Assembly (NCBI GenBank): GCA_946886375.1
Contig: CAMPIL010000255.1
Span: 1 to 5,374 of the forward strand
Source of the DNA: an uncultured Phycisphaerales bacterium
GTDB lineage: Bacteria; Planctomycetota; Phycisphaerae; Phycisphaerales; SM1A02
Direction: 5' to 3'
Length of the DNA stretch: 5,374 nt
The translations under genes and the position numbers were made by a program. Positions 1 through 5,374 of the stretch are shown here, piece by piece (the first letter of the stretch is position 1; every line of letters starts with the position of its first letter). Below the pieces are notes generated by a model that did not search any database, had not been told where the DNA came from, and saw nothing but the letters and a program-made list of their open reading frames with translations.

Positions 1-44
1 ACTCGCCATGATCCAGCGCTGCCTGAGGCTGCTTGATCTGTCAA
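1..44 (-). CDS. Possible 5' end of the next operon gene (fragment)
   Basis: After the GH3 stop the minus strand offers a TTG seven bases downstream (at 44), preceded by AGG with a six-base spacer. It opens a stop-free frame to the window edge reading LTDQAASGSAGSWR. A second choice is the ATG at 9, in another frame, with a weak site. The tight packing of the operon makes a further gene likely, but 44 bases are too few to prove the start or name a product. Confidence 0.3.
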   Translation of the reverse strand, partial: MTDQAASGSAGSWR

Positions 45-51
45 ACAGAGC

Positions 52-1698
52 CTAGACCTCTTCACACATAGATTTGCACTCGAATATCTTGGACCAGCCG
101 GAAGTGATTGCGAGAGGAGACAGTTTGATCTCACCCACACGTTGGCCGCGTCGACACATCTCTTCGACATAACGCCGGAGCGCTCCGGGCGCTGTTCTTT
201 TGACTGCTGCCGGTTTGAGTTGACCAAGTGTCACGCAATACCGGTAGTGCGGGTTCTCCGAGAGCGCGGTTTCCAATGACTCAGCAATCGCGGCGGGCGG
301 AGTATCGCATTGATCCACATACAGGACGTACTGCCATCCGAGGTCACTCCGTTCCGGGGCCAGAAGTTTGAACGCAGGCGCCAAGCGGTGATGCGCGCAT
401 ACACGATCCAGTATTTGTGCCACGAACCCTTGAGAGAGTTTCTCTCCGCACCGGTCAGCGACGCCATCGTCCTTTCCGATAAACGTCAGCGAGGGCGTGC
501 GCGAGCAGAACCCTGTCACTCGCACGCGATCTCGCAACCTGTATCGATAAAGACCTCCTCCAGTCGTGAGCACCACAGAATATTCCTCACCTTCTCTCAA
601 CTCATGGGCCAGAAGCACCGTGTCATTGTCTGTCACAAACTCAAAGAAATGCGAACGGACCGCCAAGGGGTGCGCATCGCCCCAGGGGATGGTCACGATC
701 CCTTCAGTAGCAATTAATCCCTTGCGTTGAATCCGCGCGTGCGGAAACTGTTTGCGAATCAGATCCAGACAGTTCGACGATGCCCCGTCGCCCCAGCAAC
801 TGATCAAGCGAAGGCGTGGCCAGATCGCATCGGCGTCGGCGGGATGCAGGGCGCCAAGCCGCCTGGCTTGGGTCGGATCTGGTCGAAGGTGCGTTGAAAG
901 TTGCGCGTTGACGTGCACTGGCAATCTTGTCGGCGGAGACAACGTCCCATCCGAGATGTCGCGGAGAAGCGAATTCCAGTGTCGCTGTAGCGGTTCAAGC
1001 AACAGCGTGAGGAACGACGGATGCCAGACCGAAATTAGGCGCAACTGTCTTGCTCGCAACAGGGACGCCAGAGTGACATAGCGAAAGGACTCGAGGTCAT
1101 CAATCATCCGCACCGCGGCAGGCACGGCGAGTGTGCGGGCGACGATTCTGCGGGCGATTCCTCCCAGATACGCAGTGTCATCATCGAAGCCGATGGGAAC
1201 CGCGGACTCCCCGTCGGGAGTGAAGCAACCTGCGGGACTAATCGACCAGTATGCCGGACCCCCTGCCAACGACGGATGACGAAGATAGATGTCCGTGATC
1301 CACGCCCCGATCGCACGGTTGAATTCGCGATGCAGATCGTCAGTGTACGGAATCAACTTGCGAGCCTGGGTTGAGCCGCTCGTCGGGACCAGGCGACGGA
1401 CCTGCTGACACGTAAGGATCGCACTCTCGCCGCTCTTGATTTGATCGATGAAGGGAACATAATCCTCATGGCGCGACAGCGGAACGCGCCGTTGATAATC
1501 GCCCACATCACGAATGCCCGCAAAACCCATCTGACGCCCAAAGCGTGTGTCGGCATTCAGTCGCAAACAGCGCATGAGCATTTCGCGCTGCGCCCTGGCG
1601 GGATCGTGCAGGGCGGCGCGGTACTGCCGATATCCGTTGAGGGATGAGCCAATCCATGCGGCGTGCGCCAGGATGCAGATGGGTTGGGGGGCCGCCAT
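52..1698 (-). CDS. Bacterial GH3-family acyl-adenylate-forming enzyme (probable amido synthetase)
   Basis: This 548-residue protein has the length and layout of the GH3 family, which belongs to the ANL-type adenylating enzymes. Plant members use ATP to activate jasmonate, auxin or benzoates and then form an amide with an amino acid. Visible family motifs are RRLVPTSGSTQARKLIPYT (101-119, phosphate-binding loop), LISCWGDGASS (298-308), KGLIATEG (326-333), HFFEF (350-354), TTGGGLYRYRLRD (378-390, with Asp390 in the nucleotide-binding position) and DRCGEKLSQGFV (415-426). The C-terminal cap follows from about 435. The N-terminus (ALHDPARAQREML, TRFGRQMGF, VPLSRHEDYVPFIDQIKSGE) also fits, so the ATG start is secure. 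It is predicted to be cytoplasmic. The ATG directly abuts the preceding TGA and has only a weak GGGC ahead of it, so translation probably depends on reinitiation. The acyl substrate and the acceptor (amino acid, amine or other) cannot be read from the sequence. It may carry out a joining step of the operon's pathway. Confidence 0.92.
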   Translation of the reverse strand: MAAPQPICILAHAAWIGSSLNGYRQYRAALHDPARAQREMLMRCLRLNADTRFGRQMGFAGIRDVGDYQRRVPLSRHEDYVPFIDQIKSGESAILTCQQVRRLVPTSGSTQARKLIPYTDDLHREFNRAIGAWITDIYLRHPSLAGGPAYWSISPAGCFTPDGESAVPIGFDDDTAYLGGIARRIVARTLAVPAAVRMIDDLESFRYVTLASLLRARQLRLISVWHPSFLTLLLEPLQRHWNSLLRDISDGTLSPPTRLPVHVNAQLSTHLRPDPTQARRLGALHPADADAIWPRLRLISCWGDGASSNCLDLIRKQFPHARIQRKGLIATEGIVTIPWGDAHPLAVRSHFFEFVTDNDTVLLAHELREGEEYSVVLTTGGGLYRYRLRDRVRVTGFCSRTPSLTFIGKDDGVADRCGEKLSQGFVAQILDRVCAHHRLAPAFKLLAPERSDLGWQYVLYVDQCDTPPAAIAESLETALSENPHYRYCVTLGQLKPAAVKRTAPGALRRYVEEMCRRGQRVGEIKLSPLAITSGWSKIFECKSMCEEV

Positions 1699-2424
1699 TC
1701 ACGTGCCCATGCACAGCAACTGCGTTTGAGCCTGCAGCATCCGAAGTCCTCCGGATGTGAGATTGCTCCGGCACAGGCGTGTGAGACACACCAGTTCATC
1801 GCCACTTTCATGCCCGGGATTGCGCTCGTCGAAAAAGGCGACGTGCGGATCGTGGAGTCGATTTGACGGGACGCCGTTCAAGTCGCGCCGCAATACCTGC
1901 GGTTTTTCGAAGCGCACAATGCCGGTTGCGGGATTGAAGCAACTTCCAAAGCGCCTGGCCGCGATGTAGTTCATCAGTTCACGGCTTGTGCCGTCAATTG
2001 GCTGGCCTTGCCTTGGAAAAAAACTCTTCCAGAACACCGGCAGGAAGCGATAGGTCCGAAATCCGGACACCAGCAGAAGCCAATACAGTGGTTCAAGCGC
2101 GTCGGCCTCTTTCAAGCGCTCGACCGATTGAATCCAACACCGCAATAAGGCGGTGCATGGCGGACGGGATCGATCAACAATCGTGTCACCCGAGCAGAGG
2201 ACATTCACGGTTCGGCGACAGTATTCCTCGCGATACAACGCGAATGTTGAAAACCCCACGAGGCGCGATGCTTCGTCCTCCACCAGCACGGCCCAGTGCT
2301 TATTGTCGAGATCACGATCGAATTGATCGCGCGACATGTCCACGAAATGTGCCGACATGAGGTCGAACATTTCAGACTTGAGACTGGCTGACCATTCGTC
2401 GCGATGAGACAACCGGCTGTTCAT
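1699..2424 (-). CDS. Uncharacterised GNAT-like protein, 241 residues
   Basis: I recognise no experimentally named relative. The N-terminal part looks like a GNAT half-domain: an initial helix with MFDLMSAHFVDMSRDQFDRD (19-38), then HWAVLVEDEASRLVGFSTFA (43-62), the usual pair of strands joined by a turn. The rest is dense in motif-like blocks: SGDTIVD (78-84), YWLLLVSGFRTYRFLP (114-129), RRFGSCF (157-163), GIVRFEKPQVLR (168-179), DPHVAFFDERNPGH (192-205), GDELVCL (208-214) and NLTSGGLRM (221-229). Such blocks of His, Asp, Asn and aromatic residues suggest a conserved binding or catalytic surface, but no classical acyl-CoA loop is visible. No signal peptide or clear transmembrane segment is seen. 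The ATG start overlaps the upstream stop as ATGA, and GGAG lies eleven bases before it. It lies directly between the tandem GNAT and GH3 genes, which suggests a shared pathway. The stop abuts the GH3 start with no spacer. Confidence 0.75.
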   Translation of the reverse strand: MNSRLSHRDEWSASLKSEMFDLMSAHFVDMSRDQFDRDLDNKHWAVLVEDEASRLVGFSTFALYREEYCRRTVNVLCSGDTIVDRSRPPCTALLRCWIQSVERLKEADALEPLYWLLLVSGFRTYRFLPVFWKSFFPRQGQPIDGTSRELMNYIAARRFGSCFNPATGIVRFEKPQVLRRDLNGVPSNRLHDPHVAFFDERNPGHESGDELVCLTRLCRSNLTSGGLRMLQAQTQLLCMGT

Positions 2425-3590
2425 AGTGTCGCGATCTCCAGATGCGTGACCCTTCCATTGAAACTTTCGACAAGATCGGGATCATTCGTCCAATTCACGA
2501 TATAAAGGATGCTTTCGCAGGCGTGGTGAGAGGTGGACTGCCGAATCGATCGAAGCAATGGATGCCGCGCTGAGAACCCCATCATCAAGAGATCATGACC
2601 GCGCGCGCGTGCCTCACGTCGAGCGGACTCGATCAGCGGCAGGACAATCGCCGGGTCGTCATCATCGATTGCCAGATGCGAGAGGAATACGCTGTTGATG
2701 GGTTCACCAATTGCCGGCAGACGCGGCTGATTGATGAGCGGCGACAGGCAGTTGATCAACGGTCGCCATCGCCGCAAAACCGGCTCGTAATCGCGAACGA
2801 TGACCTGTTTGAAAGCCCGCTGATCCCATCGCGCGACAACTCCGACCACCTGCCCAGACGAAACTGCAACGTGGAAATCGTGTGGGCGCAGTCCGCGCGA
2901 TCGTTCCGTCGATAGCAGGTCCTCAATTGTCCAACAAGAAGCAAATTGAAACCGCCGATTGTTCTGATCGAGGCATGCGGCTATCTCACCTAGGCGCTGC
3001 GCCGAACCGGCTTCAATTTTGATCGCTGAAGATCCTGGCTGCTTGACGCGACGGTGCGTGGAAATCGCGAGCGTGACAATTCGGTCACATTCGACATAGC
3101 TTGGAACCCCACGCACACCGGCTGTGAACAGGCGCCGAGCCTGCTGGTTGTCTGCCAGGATGCACGTCAGGTCGAAGGGTGCTTCATGGGCAAGGCGCAA
3201 TGTGCGGGCCAAAGCATACCCTTCTGTGCGCAACCGTGATCGTCGTCGATACTGTGAATCGGTGCGGAGATGACCGAGGTAACCAACGCTCGTAACGCGT
3301 CCATTCAAGTACATGTGGCGAACACTACGAGTGCCCATAGCCATGATGTGACCTGAATTAGATTCGCGAGCCACAATAGCCTGACAGCGATACGCTCCGA
3401 TCGACAGTGCGTCAAAGTAGGACGGCTCGCATTCCAGACCCAGAGAGATGCGACCCGGCATCAGATTCTCGCGCATAAGGCGCCGCAGCACTGCGTCGTC
3501 TGTGGGAGCGGCAAGTCCAAAATCCAGCCACTGGCTCTTTTTGGCGGATTCGTCGAGCCTCAGCACGCCTTGAGCAGCGATTCTTCGCAC
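2421..3590 (-). CDS. Tandem GNAT-like N-acyltransferase family protein
   Basis: This 389-residue soluble protein appears to hold two GNAT-fold halves. In the first (about 23-180), TSVGYLGHLRTDSQYRRRSR (100-119) sits where GNAT proteins carry the acyl-CoA pyrophosphate-binding loop, followed by ILADNQQARRLFTAGVRGVPSY (144-165), the typical 'N--A-RLL---G' helix and strand. The second half (about 188-389) has FHVAVSSGQVVGVVARWDQR (239-258), SHLAIDDDDPAIVLPLIESA (304-323) and a terminal HLEIATL. Classical GNATs move an acyl group from CoA or a carrier protein to an amine. Here the expected loop glycines (pattern R-x-x-G-x-G/A) read RRRSRL, so catalysis by the first half is uncertain. The GTG start overlaps the radical SAM gene by 31 bases; it is kept because GGAG lies seven bases upstream. 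A GTG at 3566 is an alternative with a weaker site. No substrate can be assigned. The partners suggest a role in the same pathway as the radical SAM and GH3 enzymes. Confidence 0.8.
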   Translation of the reverse strand: MRRIAAQGVLRLDESAKKSQWLDFGLAAPTDDAVLRRLMRENLMPGRISLGLECEPSYFDALSIGAYRCQAIVARESNSGHIMAMGTRSVRHMYLNGRVTSVGYLGHLRTDSQYRRRSRLRTEGYALARTLRLAHEAPFDLTCILADNQQARRLFTAGVRGVPSYVECDRIVTLAISTHRRVKQPGSSAIKIEAGSAQRLGEIAACLDQNNRRFQFASCWTIEDLLSTERSRGLRPHDFHVAVSSGQVVGVVARWDQRAFKQVIVRDYEPVLRRWRPLINCLSPLINQPRLPAIGEPINSVFLSHLAIDDDDPAIVLPLIESARREARARGHDLLMMGFSARHPLLRSIRQSTSHHACESILYIVNWTNDPDLVESFNGRVTHLEIATL

Positions 3591-4948
3591 GCTTCATCTC
3601 CCAGCGGCAGTCCATTGCGACCCTCGATATCCCACTGGTGCATGGCGTTGATGATCAGGAAGTTCGCCAGCATGAAGGGATCGCGCCGATTGACTGGTTT
3701 GGCGGCCCGGCCCAGGATGCTGCTCCAGCCATAGAACCGCCGCCTGGCTTCAACGCAGCGGCGTGCCAACTCCTCGGCGCTCATCTGGCTGGGTCGAAAC
3801 GGCACCATGTTGTAGCGGTAGCGATCATCCAGCCACCACGCATCATAGAGCAGTCGGCCTTCGTTCTGCATGCGCTGGTGCAGCGGTGTACCCGGAAACG
3901 GCGTGATGTGATTGAATGCCGCGATAAACATGCCTTCTTCACGCGCGAAACGTACGGTCGAATCGAACGTCTCCGGCGTGTCGCTGTCGTAACCGAAAAT
4001 GAATGTGCCGTAGATCCGCAGGCCGTATCTCCGAAAATTTGCCAGGGCGTTTCGCGGGCCGCCGCGCATCAGGTTGAAACCCTTGTTCATTGCCGAGAGG
4101 CTCTCGGGGTTGAGACTTTCGAATCCAACGAGCAGGCCCTGGCAACCGCTGCGCTTCATCAGGTCAAGCGCCTCCTCATCGTAGGCCACATTGATGCTCG
4201 ACTGGCTGACCCAACGAATCTTGAGCGGAATGAGCGCCCGCATCAGTTCCTTTGCAGCATTGATGTCTGAGGTGATGTTGTCATCGATAAAGAAAATCAT
4301 TTGGCCGGGTTTGCGGACGTGCTGAATCTCCCGCACGACAAGATCGATCGGCCGGTGCGTTTGGGTTGCGCCGAAGAACGACTGAACGGCGCAGAAGTCG
4401 CATTTAAACTTGCAGCCGCGCGCGAATTCAACCAAGCCAATCCGCAAATACCGTTTGTTGCGGAAGATCGAGCGATCGGGGGTGGTCGCCAATGCGGGTC
4501 GGCCATCGCTGCGATAAACATGACTTGGGCGGCCGTGCCGGTAATCATCGATGACGCGCGGAAACACGCCCTCAGCCTCGCCGACAACCAGAGATTCGCA
4601 GTATTGGCCGACTTCATCGGGACAGAGCGTTGCGTGAAAGCCACCCATCACCACAGGCACACCGCGTCGGCGGTAAGCGCTGGCAATCTGGTAGGCACGC
4701 TTGGCGGTATAGGTCTCGACGCTGATCGCGACCAGGTCCGTGGGTTCGTCGAAAGGGATCGTCTCGAAGCGATCGTCGTAGAACCGCTTCTCAACATCTG
4801 CCGGCGTCAGCGCCGCAATCATGGCCGCGGGGATCGGTTCCATCTGCCAGGTTCGGATGTACCGCTTCATTCCCGCGCGCCGGCCAACACAAGGATGAAT
4901 GATGGTCAGGCGGAATCGTGTTTGACTTCCGGGGGCGGGAGCGATCAC
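3560..4948 (-). CDS. B12-binding-domain radical SAM protein (DUF4070-type C-terminus)
   Basis: This is a 462-residue cytoplasmic iron-sulfur enzyme, the usual length for its family. Residues about 12-145 form a cobalamin-binding-like Rossmann domain, with the strand RLTIIHPC, a VMGGFHATLCPDE loop (100-112) and VVGEAEG (121-127). The radical SAM core (about 170-350) has the cluster motif RGCKFKCDFC, with Cys179, Cys183 and Cys186 in CX3CX2C spacing, then FFIDDNI (219-225), GFESLNP (275-281) and FNHITPFPGTPL (345-356). The C-terminal third (YDAWWLDDRYRYNMVPFRP, FYGWSSI, VNRRDPFMLANF) matches the DUF4070 extension seen in this subfamily. Such enzymes cleave S-adenosylmethionine to a 5'-deoxyadenosyl radical; substrates of this subfamily are mostly unknown. 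The canonical His-on cobalamin motif DXHXXG is not seen, which is common in this class, so real B12 use is unproven. The GTG start is chosen because it overlaps the upstream stop, follows GGAGG closely and precedes the first strand of the domain. Confidence 0.93.
   Translation of the reverse strand: MIAPAPGSQTRFRLTIIHPCVGRRAGMKRYIRTWQMEPIPAAMIAALTPADVEKRFYDDRFETIPFDEPTDLVAISVETYTAKRAYQIASAYRRRGVPVVMGGFHATLCPDEVGQYCESLVVGEAEGVFPRVIDDYRHGRPSHVYRSDGRPALATTPDRSIFRNKRYLRIGLVEFARGCKFKCDFCAVQSFFGATQTHRPIDLVVREIQHVRKPGQMIFFIDDNITSDINAAKELMRALIPLKIRWVSQSSINVAYDEEALDLMKRSGCQGLLVGFESLNPESLSAMNKGFNLMRGGPRNALANFRRYGLRIYGTFIFGYDSDTPETFDSTVRFAREEGMFIAAFNHITPFPGTPLHQRMQNEGRLLYDAWWLDDRYRYNMVPFRPSQMSAEELARRCVEARRRFYGWSSILGRAAKPVNRRDPFMLANFLIINAMHQWDIEGRNGLPLGDEACEESLLKAC
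3598..3601 (-). promoter_or_regulatory. Ribosome-binding site deciding the GTG start of the tandem GNAT gene
   Basis: The minus strand reads GGGAGATGAAGCGTG, which puts GGAG seven bases before the GTG at 3590, within the last codons of the radical SAM gene. This good spacing favours the 31-base overlap over the later GTG at 3566, which has only AAGG two bases before it. Confidence 0.55.
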
Positions 4949-5374
4949 GCGACCTCCATCTGGTTGATGATTTCAGCAAACCGACGCAGCGGTTCATCCG
5001 TCGCGCCGAATCCAGCGTGAAAATCCAGTCGATCGAGAATTCGCCGATCGTCGTGCAGCAAGGAATACACGAGCACAAGCGCGCGCAACGCGCTGATGCC
5101 GAGACCGCGCGGCAAAAGCATGACGGTCTGCGTATCGCATCCACGTCGCGATGATGGTCGGCCTGTAAACAGAACATGAAAACGCATCGGACTCTCAACG
5201 GTCATCCACGCCAGGTTTGGTCCGATCGTCGTGAATCGGGCGACGATGTCCCGCCGCCACGCGCCACCCAGCATTGCCAGCAATCGCGACGTCGGCCGCC
5301 CGCGCATACGCAACTCCAGGCTGAGCGGGCCATTTTGTGAGAGTGTTGGTTCTGATGTGTATCGGATTCCGTGC
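4945..5374 (-). CDS. Probable Rieske-type ring-hydroxylating oxygenase, C-terminal part (5' end outside window)
   Basis: About 142 codons are visible. The frame stays open to the window edge (first full codon at 5373), so this is the C-terminal part of a larger protein; the TTG at 5313 is internal, not a start. The visible part reads as an alpha/beta catalytic domain tail: a strand-rich stretch (IVARFTTIGPNLAWMTVE, then FHVLFTGRP, then DTQTVMLLPR) followed by a helical end with LLHDDRRILDRLDF and PLRRFAEIINQM. That ending, an acidic 'DDRRIL-R' segment and then a helix carrying 'L-FA--IN-M', resembles the C-terminus of Rieske non-haem iron oxygenase alpha subunits, which use O2 and reduced iron to hydroxylate or otherwise oxidise a substrate. 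The Rieske Cys/His cluster and the His/His/Asp iron site would lie upstream and cannot be checked here, so the family call is tentative. Its TGA stop overlaps the GTG start of the radical SAM gene by four bases, so the two are coupled. Confidence 0.45.
   Translation of the reverse strand, partial: HGIRYTSEPTLSQNGPLSLELRMRGRPTSRLLAMLGGAWRRDIVARFTTIGPNLAWMTVESPMRFHVLFTGRPSSRRGCDTQTVMLLPRGLGISALRALVLVYSLLHDDRRILDRLDFHAGFGATDEPLRRFAEIINQMEVA
4952..4957 (-). promoter_or_regulatory. Ribosome-binding site of the radical SAM gene
   Basis: On the minus strand the sequence reads TGGAGGTCGCGTG. A full GGAGGT lies three bases before the GTG start (four from GGAGG), inside the end of the upstream oxygenase gene. 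The spacing is short but the match is strong. It supports the GTG at 4948 over the next in-frame ATG (codon 27), which would remove the first strand of the B12-binding-like domain. Confidence 0.7.

Larger units (their letters stand above)
52..5374 (-). other. Five-gene translationally coupled operon (probable biosynthetic unit)
   Basis: All five genes lie on one strand with junctions GTGA (4945-4948), a 31-base overlap (3560-3590), ATGA (2421-2424) and a TGA-ATG abutment (1696-1701). This spacing leaves no room for internal promoters or terminators between genes and implies one polycistronic message with coupled translation. The combination of a probable oxygenase, a radical SAM enzyme, two GNAT-like proteins and a GH3 ligase suggests stepwise assembly and modification of a small molecule. 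That reading is inferred from context. The operon's ends lie outside the window. Confidence 0.8.

Noticed and set aside
39..44. TTGACA on the minus strand as a -35 promoter box
   Set aside because: No TATAAT-like box lies about 17 bases further on, and the position is immediately after a tightly packed operon gene.
310..717. 135-codon plus-strand open frame
   Set aside because: It is antisense to the conserved nucleotide-binding part of the GH3 gene, so it is a shadow.
3638..4270. 210-codon plus-strand open frame
   Set aside because: It is antisense to the radical SAM core and DUF4070 region, and its translation resembles no family I know.
4301..5020. 239-codon plus-strand open frame opposite the radical SAM gene
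   Set aside because: It lies antisense to a gene with clear family motifs, has no ribosome-binding site I can see, and its translation shows no recognisable domain; long antisense frames are expected in moderately GC-rich genes.
4945..5313. TTG at 5313 as the start of a complete 122-residue gene
   Set aside because: The same frame is open to the window edge, there is no ribosome-binding site before the TTG, and the protein looks like the end of a larger one.
1..5374. CRISPR arrays, tRNA genes, insertion sequences, terminal repeats or riboswitches
   Set aside because: I saw no repeated spacer pattern, transposase motifs, flanking inverted repeats or non-coding stretch; almost every base is accounted for by coding sequence.

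Overview
This window is wall-to-wall protein-coding DNA, all of it on the minus strand. Transcription runs from high to low coordinates. In that order it holds the 3' part of a probable Rieske-type oxygenase (edge to 4945), a B12-binding-type radical SAM protein (4948-3560), a tandem GNAT-like protein (3590-2421), a second, smaller GNAT-like protein (2424-1699) and a bacterial GH3-family adenylate-forming enzyme (1698-52). The possible 5' end of another gene runs off the low edge (44-1).

The layout is that of one tightly packed operon. The successive junctions are a 4-base GTGA overlap, a 31-base overlap, a 4-base ATGA overlap and a direct TGA-ATG abutment. No intergenic gap exceeds about 10 bases, so there is no room for an internal promoter or terminator between genes. 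The genes are very likely co-transcribed and translationally coupled. The promoter must lie upstream of the window and any terminator downstream of it.

The set looks like a small biosynthetic pathway. One probable oxygenase and one radical SAM enzyme could modify a scaffold, two GNAT-fold proteins could transfer acyl groups or act as binding or accessory subunits, and a GH3 enzyme could activate a carboxylate as an acyl-adenylate and join it to an amine or other nucleophile. Only the radical SAM and GH3 families are assigned firmly. The pathway idea is inference from co-location, and no product can be named.

The DNA is moderately GC-rich, uses GTG and ATG starts with GGAG-type ribosome-binding sites, and carries no tRNA, rRNA, repeat or mobile element. 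It is bacterial. The gene content is the kind seen in environmental Gram-negative phyla with large genomes (Planctomycetota, Nitrospirota, Myxococcota and similar), but the sequence alone does not settle the phylum.
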